DNA of 64,000 bases from Candidatus Megaera polyxenophila (GTDB lineage Bacteria; Pseudomonadota; Alphaproteobacteria; Rickettsiales; Rickettsiaceae). The notes under the pieces are model-generated. The model made no database searches and was not told the origin of the DNA. It worked only from the letters and a program-made list of their open reading frames with translations. The stretch covers positions 682,001 through 746,000 of the forward strand of contig AP017964.1 of NCBI GenBank assembly GCA_037101405.1, read 5' to 3'. Position numbers and translations under genes: made by a program. Below are positions 43,667 through 52,900 of this stretch, in pieces. Positions within the stretch are counted from its first letter, which is position 1. The number at the start of each line of letters is the position of its first letter.

Positions 43667-44941
43667 TTATACAGCAATACGTTTTGCTTGCGGCCTAGCT
43701 GTCGCCTTTACAGCTTTTCTTGCTGTTATTTTGGGTAGTTCATTTCCTTCTACTACACTCTTATTAATAATGACTTCCTTATTTTTAAGCTCTGAAAAAT
43801 TAAACATGTTTTCCAAAAGTTGTTCCTCTATTATGGAACGAAGCCCTCTTGCCCCAGTAGCTCTTTTTAAAGCTTTCTCAGCGATTGCTTCTATAGCATC
43901 ATCAGTTATAGTTAACTCCGCATCATTCAACGCAAATAATTTTTTATATTGTTTTATGATTGCATTTTTAGGCTTTGTTAAAATACTGATTAAAGCCTCC
44001 TTATCAAGTTCATCAAGGCTAGTAATAACCGGTAAACGCCCTACAAATTCAGGAATCATCCCGAATTTAATTATATCTTCAACTTGTAAATCTTTTAGCA
44101 AATCACTATAGCGCATATCTTCCTTAGATTTTACAGAAGCTGCAAAACCTATAGAACTTTTGTTATTTCTGGCATTAATTATAGATTCTATCCCCATAAA
44201 AGCCCCGCCACATATAAATAAAATATTTGAGGTATCGATTTGAATAAAATCTTGCTGAGGATGTTTTCTTCCGCCTTGAGGAGGAACATAAGAAACTGTC
44301 CCTTCCATTATTTTTAGTAGGGCTTGCTGCACCCCTTCTCCGGAAACATCTCTGGTAATCGAGACATTTTCAGATTTTTTAGCTATCTTATCAATTTCAT
44401 CTATGTAAATTATACCCTTCTGCGCTTTTTCTACATTAAACTCCGCTGCCTGCAACAGTCTAAGCAAGATGTTTTCTACGTCTTCCCCTACGTATCCAGC
44501 CTCAGTTAGGGAGGTAGCATCCGCCATTGTAAAAGGAACGTTAAGAACTTTCGCTAATGTTTGGGCCAGTAATGTTTTACCAGATCCTGTAGAACCAACT
44601 AGCATAATATTAGATTTATTGAGTTCTACATCATCCTCTTTCTTTGCAAAACTTTCTAAACGTTTATAATGATTATAAACAGCCACTGATAATACTTTTT
44701 TAGCTTTATCTTGACCGATAACATATTGATTCAGAGCTTCATAAATCTCCTTTGGTTTCGGAATGAGAGAAGCTACCTCTGCCAGTTGTTCTTTTGATTC
44801 TTCTTTTATGATATCCAGGCATATTTCTACACACTCATCGCAAATAAACACAGTAGGGCCTGCAATAAGCTTTTTTACTTCATATTGGTTTTTTCCACAA
44901 AACGAACAATGCAGCGATTTCTTGTCTGATTCGTTTTTCAT
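43667..44941 (-). CDS. clpX: ATP-dependent Clp protease ATP-binding subunit ClpX
   Basis: The 424-residue AAA+ unfoldase hands substrates to ClpP. The N-terminal zinc domain has [11 protein letters not shown] and [13 protein letters not shown]. Walker A is [16 protein letters not shown], Walker B is [10 protein letters not shown], and the ClpP-docking loop is IGF in KSSIGFAAS. Sensor 2 lies in [15 protein letters not shown]. All parts are intact. It lies about 175 bases after clpP in the same direction, and amgK and murU follow closely, so they may share a transcript. Confidence 0.97.
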   Translation of the reverse strand: MKNESDKKSLHCSFCGKNQYEVKKLIAGPTVFICDECVEICLDIIKEESKEQLAEVASLIPKPKEIYEALNQYVIGQDKAKKVLSVAVYNHYKRLESFAKKEDDVELNKSNIMLVGSTGSGKTLLAQTLAKVLNVPFTMADATSLTEAGYVGEDVENILLRLLQAAEFNVEKAQKGIIYIDEIDKIAKKSENVSITRDVSGEGVQQALLKIMEGTVSYVPPQGGRKHPQQDFIQIDTSNILFICGGAFMGIESIINARNNKSSIGFAASVKSKEDMRYSDLLKDLQVEDIIKFGMIPEFVGRLPVITSLDELDKEALISILTKPKNAIIKQYKKLFALNDAELTITDDAIEAIAEKALKRATGARGLRSIIEEQLLENMFNFSELKNKEVIINKSVVEGNELPKITARKAVKATARPQAKRIAV

Positions 44942-45116
44942 AATGACTCTAACTCTTCATTTATCTTAAATTACATTATTATCAGGTAAATTTTTGAAAG
45001 TAAACTATAAATACATTTGGTATTATTTATAAAGGTTATGGTCACAAAATAACAAATTATATTTATGTTAATAACTTACCAAAAAATTCTAATTTTGAGT
45101 TTTTAAACAAGAAATC

Positions 45117-45716
45117 TTATTGGGAAGTCATTAACTCTCTGCTGTGAATTATTTTATCAATAATACCAAATTTTTGCGCTTCAGCAGGGGACATGAAATT
45201 ATCCCTTTCCATACTATTTTCTATAGTTGCAATAGTTTGACCCGTATGCTTGGAATACATTTTTTGTAGCATATTTTTAACATTTTTTGTTTCCTTAGCA
45301 TGTATCTCTATATCAGTTGCTTGGCCTCGATACCCGCCAATTGGCTGGTGGATCATAATTCGGCTGTTTGGTAATGCGTATCTCATTCCTGGCTCTCCAG
45401 CAAGAAGAATTGTAGCACCCATAGAGCATGCCTGACCAATACATAAAGTTGCTATTTTAGGTTTTATATATTGCATTGTATCATAAATTGCAAAACCGGA
45501 ACTTACCACACCTCCGGGAGAGTTTATATACATATACACCTCTTTTTCTGGATTTTCTGCTTCCAAAAAAAGTAGCTGAGCAATGATTAAGTTTGCCATG
45601 TGGTCTTCAAATTCTCCACAAACAAAAACAATTCTTTCCTTTAATAATCTTGAATATATGTCATAGGCTCTTTCACCTTTCGATGTTTGTTCTACAACCA
45701 TTGGTACATATGTCAT
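45117..45716 (-). CDS. clpP: ATP-dependent Clp protease proteolytic subunit ClpP
   Basis: The 199-residue serine protease forms the double-ring chamber used with ClpX and ClpA. Catalytic Ser is in [11 protein letters not shown], His in [19 protein letters not shown], and the Asp follows in the MERDNFMSP region. [20 protein letters not shown] is the oxyanion block. It is the only ClpP in the window, upstream of clpX; clpA at 46563 is nearby on the other strand, so the whole ClpAXP set lies within 4 kb. Confidence 0.97.
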   Translation of the reverse strand: MTYVPMVVEQTSKGERAYDIYSRLLKERIVFVCGEFEDHMANLIIAQLLFLEAENPEKEVYMYINSPGGVVSSGFAIYDTMQYIKPKIATLCIGQACSMGATILLAGEPGMRYALPNSRIMIHQPIGGYRGQATDIEIHAKETKNVKNMLQKMYSKHTGQTIATIENSMERDNFMSPAEAQKFGIIDKIIHSRELMTSQ

Positions 45717-46039
45717 AAAATGCTCTTTAAGATTTTTAAAAATAGTTAGCTAAAAATATGCTTAGAATGCGGGTTATACATTATGATACCCATATTGTAA
45801 ATATATTTAAACTAGCAAAATAAAACAGCTAAATGCTAGAAATTTTAGTGTTTTGAGTATAAGTATTAACATTCAGGATATTTAATTACAAGGCTCTTTC
45901 ATTTTCTTACCAGCTCTAAATATTAGGATTCTTAATAGGGTTATCTATAATACCGAATTTTGCAGCTGTTATGCATCAATTTTGCATCACCGGTTACCGA
46001 TATCAGCTCTTAAGTTAATATTATAAATATATTTTACTT
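45717..46039. other. 323-base intergenic region upstream of clpP
   Basis: It contains the predicted clpP promoter (45773-45801) and a long leader region further upstream without a recognisable gene. A tandem GATGCA...GATGCA pair is seen near 45968-45985 (minus strand). No RNA family was recognised. Confidence 0.35.
45773..45801 (-). promoter_or_regulatory. Predicted promoter of clpP
   Basis: On the minus strand: TTTACA (45796-45801), a 17-base spacer and TATAAC (45773-45778), about 57 bases before the clpP start. A typical heat-shock sigma-32 promoter was not clear. Confidence 0.5.
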
Positions 46040-46408
46040 CTAGAGTTTATTTTCTTTCTTTAGTTTTAGAAGATCATTATAACCGCCTATAAATTTATTA
46101 TTAATAAAAATATATGGTACCGTAGTCTGTTTTGTTTTTTCAACAAGTTTTTTTCGAAGATCCAGATCAGAACCAAGGTCAATCGCTTCATAAATTATTT
46201 TACTCTCTGCAAGTAAATCTTTTGCCATCATGCAATAACTGCACCCTTCTTTTATATAAATAATTACTTGCATATTTTCTCGGTTAAGAACTTGCTCTGC
46301 CAAGTCACGACTTTTACTAATAGTTAGCAACTTAAACATTATAAAAACCATAAATACAATAGCTAATAAGATAAGAATCTTGTTTTGTAATTTGCCACCA
46401 ATTTTCAT
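46040..46408 (-). CDS. Membrane-anchored glutaredoxin
   Basis: The 122-residue protein has one N-terminal hydrophobic segment (about residues 10-27; ILILLAIVFMVFIMFKLL), then a glutaredoxin fold: VIIYIKEGCSYCMMAKDLLA with the redox pair Cys-Ser-Tyr-Cys, TTVPYIFINNKFIGGYNDLL with the cis-proline and the glutathione-binding GG. The membrane anchor is unusual for a glutaredoxin and would put the domain either on the cytoplasmic face or in the periplasm; the positive charges around the segment do not settle this. Confidence 0.85.
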   Translation of the reverse strand: MKIGGKLQNKILILLAIVFMVFIMFKLLTISKSRDLAEQVLNRENMQVIIYIKEGCSYCMMAKDLLAESKIIYEAIDLGSDLDLRKKLVEKTKQTTVPYIFINNKFIGGYNDLLKLKKENKL

Positions 46409-46562
46409 GAAATAAACCTTAATCTATTTTAAGTTATAAATGGTTGATATTAAGACCACACAGTGAGAATCTTTAATCAACAAGTTTGATTATTATTTTA
46501 TGCCTAAAACTAAACGTAGTAACCTATTAATTAGTATATTTTTTTAGGGTTAATAAATAGCT

Positions 46563-48923
46563 ATGTTATCAAACACATTAGAATTAACTTTGAGAAAAGC
46601 TCTACATCTAGCTTCAAGTTACAAACATGAATATGCTACTTATGAGCATTTATTACTTGCTCTTATGGAGGATGAAGATGTCAAGCTAGTGTTGATAGAA
46701 AAAGATATCAACCCCAGAACAATTAGCAAAAAACTTACTGCTTATTTAAAAAATTACCTTGTTGAATTAGTTAATGAAAACATCAAAGAATCAAAACCTA
46801 CAGCAGGATTTCAAAGGATAGTACAAAGAGCGGTTTTACATAGCCCAACAAATGGACAAAAACCGATTACTGGGGTTAATGTACTTGCTGAATTTTTTTT
46901 CGAAAATAATTCGTACGCCCTTACGTGCCTAAAACAAGCTCATCTAAAAAGGGGAGACGTGCTCAATTATAATAACAGGAGTAATAATTCTACCATTATA
47001 ACTAATCAATATCCTTCAAAGAAGCAATCGTCTAGTGAAAGTATAGAGGAAAATGATATTGCCACCTCCTTAAAATCTCCTAAAAATCTGAATGAATCTA
47101 GCTCTAACGACAATACTATTCTAAGTGCTCCAGAGGTAGAACTTCAAAAATATTCTGTTAACCTAAATGCAAAAGCAAATAAGAATGATATTGATTGTTT
47201 AATAGGTAGAGAGGCGGAAATACAAAGGACAATAGAAATTCTTTGCAGGCGTAAAAAAAACAATGCTTTACTAGTTGGCGAAGCCGGTGTCGGTAAAACG
47301 GCAATAGCCGAAGGGCTTGCCATTAGAATAGTCAGAGGTGATGTACCGGATATGTTAAGAACGGCTGTGATTTACTCCCTTGATATAGGAAGTTTAGTGG
47401 CTGGGACAAAATTTAGAGGGGATTTTGAAGAACGCATAAGGGGAATGTTAGAATGTTTAAGAAAGTTAAAAAATGCTATTCTTTTTATTGATGAGATACA
47501 TTCAATAATTGGAGCTGGTTCTACCACCAGCGGGGCACTTGATGCTAGTAATTTATTAAAACCAGCCTTAGCGAGTGGCCAATTAAGATGTATCGGTGCT
47601 ACTACGTTTAAGGAATACCGTAATAATTTTGAAAAAGATATGGCACTTGTTAGGCGCTTTCAGAAAGTTATTGTTGAAGAACCTAGCCAAGAGGTTACAT
47701 TAAATATTTTGAAAGGTTTAAAAGGCTATTATGAAAAACATCATAAGGTAACTTATACGGAAGCAGCTTTAAAAGCAGCTGTTAATTTATCAGAAAGATA
47801 TATAAATCAAAGGCATTTACCAGATAAAGCAATCGATTTGATTGATGAAGCAGGAGCAAGAGCTAAAACCCAAAAAAGTAATAACAAAAAAGCTGTAATT
47901 ACCGAAAAAGATATAGAAGATTTAGTGTCATCAATTTTAAATATTCCAAATTTAAACTTAACAATTGATGAAGGGGAACAAATTAGGGATTTAGAAAATA
48001 AGTTAAAAAATAGGATTTTTGGTCAAGATGAAGCTATAGAAAGCCTTTGTACTAGTATAAAATTATCTAAAGCTGGCCTTAAGAAGCCTACCAGGCCTAT
48101 TGGTTGCTACCTTTTTATCGGCCCGACCGGAGTTGGAAAAACAGAGCTTGCTAAACAACTGTCATTCTTTTGTGATATGAAACTCCTAAAATATGATATG
48201 TCCGAATTTGTAGAAACTAGTTCTGTTTCTAAACTATTGGGCAGCTCGCCTGGATATATTGGTTTTGAGCAAGGTGGTATGCTTACCGATGAAGTTGATA
48301 AATACCCTTATTCAGTTTTATTATTCGATGAAATAGAAAAAGCTAATCCTGAAGTATATAATTTGCTTCTACAAATTATGGATGAAGGGATATTAACAGA
48401 TAGTACAGGTAAAAAAGTGAAATTTTCACACTGTATTATCATACTAACGAGTAATATCGCTACACAAAAGACAAAGCCATCTATTGGATTTAACAGCTCA
48501 GTTTTACCAAAAGGAGATCAATTTGATATAAATATTATTAATAGTGAATTTAGCAGTGAGCTAATAAGCCGGTTAGATAAAATTATCTTATTTAATCCTA
48601 TAGACAGTATAGTCAGTAAAATAGTCGGTAAAAACCTTGAAGAACTTACGTCTCAGCTAGCCGATAAGAAAGTCAGATTTTCAGTTAGCAACTCTGTAAA
48701 ACAATATCTCATTAAGAATTATAACGTTGCACAAAGTGGTGCTAGAGTTCTTGATAGGATAATTGATACGGAAATAAAACAACATATAGCCGATGCAATT
48801 CTTTTCGGTAAACTTAAAAATGGCGGATTGGTCGATATAGACTATTCTAAAAAACTTGATAAAATCGTTTTTAAATTTAAAGGAATTAACAAAAAAAACT
48901 ACAAGGAACTTGAGCCACGCTAA
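46563..48923 (+). CDS. clpA: ATP-dependent Clp protease ATP-binding subunit ClpA
   Basis: The 786-residue AAA+ unfoldase has an N-domain (about 1-145; LRKALHLASSYKHEYATYEH), a Ser/Asn-rich linker (about 150-195), and two ATPase modules. Walker A 1 is LVGEAGVGKTAIAEGLA, Walker A 2 is IGPTGVGKTELAKQLS, and the second Walker B is SVLLFDEIEKANPEVY. The ClpP-docking loop is IGF in TKPSIGFNSS, where E. coli ClpA has IGL. No clpS gene, the usual neighbour, was found in the window directly before it. It works with the ClpP encoded 850 bases away. Confidence 0.95.
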   Translation: MLSNTLELTLRKALHLASSYKHEYATYEHLLLALMEDEDVKLVLIEKDINPRTISKKLTAYLKNYLVELVNENIKESKPTAGFQRIVQRAVLHSPTNGQKPITGVNVLAEFFFENNSYALTCLKQAHLKRGDVLNYNNRSNNSTIITNQYPSKKQSSSESIEENDIATSLKSPKNLNESSSNDNTILSAPEVELQKYSVNLNAKANKNDIDCLIGREAEIQRTIEILCRRKKNNALLVGEAGVGKTAIAEGLAIRIVRGDVPDMLRTAVIYSLDIGSLVAGTKFRGDFEERIRGMLECLRKLKNAILFIDEIHSIIGAGSTTSGALDASNLLKPALASGQLRCIGATTFKEYRNNFEKDMALVRRFQKVIVEEPSQEVTLNILKGLKGYYEKHHKVTYTEAALKAAVNLSERYINQRHLPDKAIDLIDEAGARAKTQKSNNKKAVITEKDIEDLVSSILNIPNLNLTIDEGEQIRDLENKLKNRIFGQDEAIESLCTSIKLSKAGLKKPTRPIGCYLFIGPTGVGKTELAKQLSFFCDMKLLKYDMSEFVETSSVSKLLGSSPGYIGFEQGGMLTDEVDKYPYSVLLFDEIEKANPEVYNLLLQIMDEGILTDSTGKKVKFSHCIIILTSNIATQKTKPSIGFNSSVLPKGDQFDINIINSEFSSELISRLDKIILFNPIDSIVSKIVGKNLEELTSQLADKKVRFSVSNSVKQYLIKNYNVAQSGARVLDRIIDTEIKQHIADAILFGKLKNGGLVDIDYSKKLDKIVFKFKGINKKNYKELEPR

Positions 48924-49100
48924 GTTTTGTATTTATGGTAATTCAATTTAAATTAGCTAATAGGGCGTATCTTACCCTAATTACAACATTACGGATAAAT
49001 TTAATTATTTAATAGTTAAATTGTTAAAATTAAATACGTAACTTGATACTTCTATACTAAAATATCATATATATATTTTATTTTCTTAATGGAGGAATTT

Positions 49101-49610
49101 ATGCCTATTTCAGATCCAAAGTCTACCCCAAACGCTTTAACGCCACAAGAAATGGAAGTCTATGTTAAACAAGTGTTAGTTCCAATAATAGATGACTTTA
49201 CTAAAAAACATAAAGGAAAAGAAATCACCATAACTGATGTGGAAGGTCTCTATAATAATTTAAATAAAACCCTTTCTAAAGATCCTAGAATCTTAGATAA
49301 ATGGGGTGGTGGCATCGACCAAGATTCAGTTCGTAAAGATATGGCTAAACAAATAGCAACAGAACTAAATACTGAAAGTAAATTAAGTAAAAGCGAGAAG
49401 CTAATAAAAGGATTCGGGGAGTTCTGTAAAAAAATTGGCCTCGGAAAGATTGGTGATGCCTGTTTAAAATATACCCAAGGGATTACTCTTAAAAAATCTG
49501 CCCAAGAAATTGCCAGCGGAGTAGCTAGCACAAAAATGAGTGTTAGTGTCGGTGAAAGTGAAAGTGCAAAAATAGCTAAACCAATTCAAAAAGGGCAAAG
49601 ACAGCGTTAG
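49101..49610 (+). CDS. Small hypothetical protein of unknown function
   Basis: The start at 49101 (MPISDPKSTPNAL) is chosen because GGAGGA stands 6 bases upstream; an in-frame ATG at 49089 is part of that site. The 169-residue product is hydrophilic, has no signal peptide or membrane segment, and consists of mostly helical charged stretches (EMEVYVKQVLVPIIDDFTKK, GKEITITDVEGLYNNLNKTL) with a hydrophobic amphipathic middle (FGEFCKKIGLGKIGDACLKY) and a Ser/Lys-rich basic tail (SVSVGESESAKIAKPIQKGQ). No family was recognised. The strong ribosome site and intact frame suggest real expression. An exported effector is a guess only. Confidence 0.6.
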   Translation: MPISDPKSTPNALTPQEMEVYVKQVLVPIIDDFTKKHKGKEITITDVEGLYNNLNKTLSKDPRILDKWGGGIDQDSVRKDMAKQIATELNTESKLSKSEKLIKGFGEFCKKIGLGKIGDACLKYTQGITLKKSAQEIASGVASTKMSVSVGESESAKIAKPIQKGQRQR

Positions 49611-49670
49611 TTATATATAACTTAGAGCTCAGCCTAAGAAAAAGTCCAGAATATTATTAGGGTTGTAATA

Positions 49671-50255
49671 TTAACTTTTAGGGGAGAGTCCTTGCCATCT
49701 TTTTATAAGGTTTGTTTCTATATTAAATAAATCTAGGGTTCGTGCTACTGAATGATTAATTATGTCATCTAAGGTAGTAGGATTGTGGTAAAATGCTGGA
49801 ACAGGAGGGCATATAGCAACACCTATTCTGGCAAGTTTAAGCATATTTTCTAAATGAATCGCACTAAGAGGTGTTTCTCTAACCATTAAAGCTAACTTTT
49901 TTTGCTCCTTGATAATGACAGCAGCTGACCGCGTAATAAGATCATTTTCCATGCCTGAGGCTATTGCTGATAATGTTTTCATGCTACAGGGGGCTACAAT
50001 CATTCCATTTACTTTAAATGACCCACTGGAAATTTTAGCTCCTATATCACTCGGATGGTAAGCATAATTAGCAAGCTTTTTGATATCACCTATTGAAAAG
50101 GATGTTTCAGTTGCAATGGTTAAATTTGCTGATTTTGAAACAATTAAATGTGTTTCTACACCGCATTCCCTTAATACTTCAAGTAATCTTATGCCATAAA
50201 TTGCGCCCGAAGCACCAGTGATAGAAACAATAATTTTTTTAATTTCTGTGGGCAT
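49671..50255 (-). CDS. ubiX: Flavin prenyltransferase UbiX
   Basis: The 194-residue enzyme attaches dimethylallyl phosphate to FMN to make the prenyl-FMN cofactor of UbiD, for ubiquinone synthesis. The N-terminal [20 protein letters not shown], the middle [20 protein letters not shown] and the C-terminal [19 protein letters not shown] block (here [20 protein letters not shown]) match the family. UbiD is not in the window. It is on the minus strand and is the last housekeeping gene before the polysaccharide locus. Confidence 0.93.
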   Translation of the reverse strand: MPTEIKKIIVSITGASGAIYGIRLLEVLRECGVETHLIVSKSANLTIATETSFSIGDIKKLANYAYHPSDIGAKISSGSFKVNGMIVAPCSMKTLSAIASGMENDLITRSAAVIIKEQKKLALMVRETPLSAIHLENMLKLARIGVAICPPVPAFYHNPTTLDDIINHSVARTLDLFNIETNLIKRWQGLSPKS

Positions 50256-50439
50256 ATTAAAATTAAGGTTTACTTAGTTAAATAGCTCCTTATTCTAATA
50301 TACTAATAATAAACTGGCAACAACTAGAGTTTAAGCTGAATTATTCATAGAATAAACAAAAATACAAAATGCCTAATACCAAACCTCGCTATTTCACCGG
50401 CTACAGTTTAATATTTTTTCAGCTTTTGTAAAATAACTA

Positions 50440-51678
50440 TTAATAATTTGAGGATATTACTACACTTTTTATAACCCTTTCAAAGGCTTCCTGCATTTTT
50501 TCTATAGTAAAGTTTTTAACCACATAGGTGTATCCATTTGTTCCCATCTCTATGCTTTTTCCATTATCGCTAAGAATTTTGAGTAAACAATAAACTAATT
50601 GTTTTTCATCATTTGGATTAAAAACATAACCACACTTAGCATCTTGTATTATTTCTTCTGCTTCTCCTTTAACCCCACATAAGACAGGCCGCGCACATGC
50701 CATATAATCAATTAATTTTGTAGGTATAGCTCCTTCAAAAATTTTTAAATCCTTAAGAGTTACAATACATACATCGGCAGCGCTTAAAAACTTTCTTCCT
50801 TCACTTTTAGGTAATGCCGGTAAAACTAATACATTTTCTAATTTCAAATTAGCTACATCCTGTATAATTTTTTCTCTCCGTATTCCATCTCCAATTATAA
50901 CAAAGATAATATCTTTGTTATATTTTAAATCTGCAGCAGCTCTGATAATTACATCAATATTATTAGCTTCTCCTAAAGCTCCAAAATACATAACTACCTT
51001 TTTACTACCCCATCCATATTGGCTACGCACGCTAAGGCCAGCATTATAATCTGGATACATTTTCGTCAAATTTACCCCACAATGGATGAAAGCAATCTTT
51101 TCAGCGGGTATTTTAATATTTAGTAAGTAATTTTTTATCCCTTTAGTAAGGGTAATAATCTTATAAGCTTTGTTATACAAAAACCTTTCCATCAAAAACA
51201 TCACGCTCTTGATTAGACTATTTTTTATTGCTCCGAGCTCTATTAAAGAAGTAGGCCATAAATCTCTTACCTCTAATACAAAAGGAATACGCCTTAGTAA
51301 ACATACTAACCCTGTAGTAAAGGCACAAAATAAAGGAGGAGAAGAGATTAAAACTACATCTGGTTTCTTTATTAACAGCATTGCTATAGCAGAAGAAATA
51401 GAAAAACTAATATAGTTAAAAATTCTCCCCATATAGCTACTGTGCAAACCCAAATATGACCAGATCCTTATCACTTCTACTGGCCCTACTTTAGTTTTCT
51501 GTAATAGCTTTTGTTTAAAGGATAAATTAGCTGTGTTCCCTTTCATGTATCCTATTTTACTACATACCACCGTCACTTTATTGCCTTTTAAAGCCAAATT
51601 TTGTGTAAGATTATATGTAAGAGAATGACCGGGTTCGTCCTCAGATTGAAAAAACTGATAAATTATAACTATATTCAC
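50440..51678 (-). CDS. Glycosyltransferase family 4 (WbuB-like)
   Basis: The 412-residue GT-B enzyme has an N-terminal acceptor half (IVIIYQFFQSEDEPGHSLTY, VICSKIGYMKG-like region) and a C-terminal donor half with KVVMYFGALGEANNIDVIIR, IGDGIRREKIIQ and the EGAIPTKLIDYMACARPVLC region that holds the conserved E-x7-E pattern. This branch includes WbuB-like fucosaminyl and related transferases of O-antigen assembly. Its start overlaps the preceding glycosyltransferase gene by 4 bases. The sugar it adds cannot be read from the sequence. Confidence 0.88.
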   Translation of the reverse strand: MNIVIIYQFFQSEDEPGHSLTYNLTQNLALKGNKVTVVCSKIGYMKGNTANLSFKQKLLQKTKVGPVEVIRIWSYLGLHSSYMGRIFNYISFSISSAIAMLLIKKPDVVLISSPPLFCAFTTGLVCLLRRIPFVLEVRDLWPTSLIELGAIKNSLIKSVMFLMERFLYNKAYKIITLTKGIKNYLLNIKIPAEKIAFIHCGVNLTKMYPDYNAGLSVRSQYGWGSKKVVMYFGALGEANNIDVIIRAAADLKYNKDIIFVIIGDGIRREKIIQDVANLKLENVLVLPALPKSEGRKFLSAADVCIVTLKDLKIFEGAIPTKLIDYMACARPVLCGVKGEAEEIIQDAKCGYVFNPNDEKQLVYCLLKILSDNGKSIEMGTNGYTYVVKNFTIEKMQEAFERVIKSVVISSNY

Positions 51679-52898
51679 TTATAACCTTCAAATATACTAG
51701 TAAATTTTTTATCTTCCCATACTATTTCCTTTGACGCTTTATTTAGGTTATTTTTATATTTTTTTAAAATCTGCTCATTTTCAAATAACGAATCTAATGC
51801 GTGAGATATCTGGGAAGAGGAAGCAAAATCAGCTGTTAAACCTATCTGAAATTCATTTAATATGTTCTCAATTGATGGTAATTTTGCAGATAAAATTGGA
51901 ATTTCTGCAGCTATAAATTCAAAAAGCTTGTTTGGAGTACAGTAATAATTATTTAAACATGTTGCTTGATAAGGAATAATTCCTAAATCCGCGCATGATG
52001 TATAATCTAATAGCTCCTCTTGAGTAACTGCTTGATGAAAATGAACTTTTTTGGATAGATTATGTTTTATTGTAATAGATTGCAATAAACTTCTTAATTG
52101 TCCGTCTCCTAAAATTACTAAATTAACAAGCGGATTTTGGACATAAGCCATGGATTCAACTAACTTTTCTAGATTCCTATTAAGCGATAAGCCACCTTGG
52201 TATAACACAACCTTAGCATGGTCTTGTAAACCAAATTTTTGATGGAATATCTTACTGTTAATATTAACCCTATTCTTGGAAGGTAAGGCATTAGAAATAA
52301 CATATACTTCATCAAGAAGATGATATCTTTGCTTTAGCTCTTGTGCTATCAGCTTATTAACAGTTATAACACTGTCACAATGCCCGATGTATTTTTGTTC
52401 TAGCTGTTTCCATTTTCTTTTTTCTAAATCTGAAAATTCCTGCTCAGCATAAAGCTCATGACTATCATATACTACTTTTGCATTGCATTTAGCAGCTGCA
52501 TAACATGCCGCTGGAAGAGTAGGTAAATCATGCGCAACAAAAACCGCAGGTTTATGTTTATCTAATACACTCCGAAATACACTTAAATAAAAATCTTCCA
52601 TATCCGTAGTGAACCAGGTTATCTTCCTAATTAAGGTTCTGGCAGCAGAACTAAGAGGCATGTATTTGTTCACCCACCTATAAAGCCACAATAAAAATAA
52701 TTTTCTGTTATTTTTATCTATTCTTGGATAAAATGGAAGCCTAACTACCCTTTTATCATCCGAGAAAAGAGCACTAGTTTTTGGCATCGCTATTATAGTA
52801 ACTTTCCAACCTGTAGATTCTAAGCTATCAGCTTCTTGTATTATCCGACGATCAATATTACTATCTGTAGTTAGCATGACCACTATATCAGGTTTCAT
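51675..52898 (-). CDS. Glycosyltransferase family 4
   Basis: The 407-residue GT-B protein has the N-terminal DIVVMLTTDSNIDRRIIQEA, a middle FVAHDLPTLPAACYAAAKCN and VVYDSHELYAEQEFSDLEKR, and a C-terminal donor half: KVVLYQGGLSLNRNLEKLVE, VILGDGQLRSLL and NYYCTPNKLFEFIAAEIPIL. This points to transfer of a sugar during polysaccharide or O-antigen synthesis. It starts 2 bases after the asnB stop and overlaps the next glycosyltransferase gene by 4 bases, so the three genes form one operon. Confidence 0.87.
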   Translation of the reverse strand: MKPDIVVMLTTDSNIDRRIIQEADSLESTGWKVTIIAMPKTSALFSDDKRVVRLPFYPRIDKNNRKLFLLWLYRWVNKYMPLSSAARTLIRKITWFTTDMEDFYLSVFRSVLDKHKPAVFVAHDLPTLPAACYAAAKCNAKVVYDSHELYAEQEFSDLEKRKWKQLEQKYIGHCDSVITVNKLIAQELKQRYHLLDEVYVISNALPSKNRVNINSKIFHQKFGLQDHAKVVLYQGGLSLNRNLEKLVESMAYVQNPLVNLVILGDGQLRSLLQSITIKHNLSKKVHFHQAVTQEELLDYTSCADLGIIPYQATCLNNYYCTPNKLFEFIAAEIPILSAKLPSIENILNEFQIGLTADFASSSQISHALDSLFENEQILKKYKNNLNKASKEIVWEDKKFTSIFEGYK

Positions 52899-52900
52899 AA

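Noticed and set aside
45717..46039. Sigma-32 promoter before clpP
   Set aside because: A CCCGCATT-like sequence occurs, but no CTTGAA-type -35 stands at the right distance; a sigma-70 promoter fits better.
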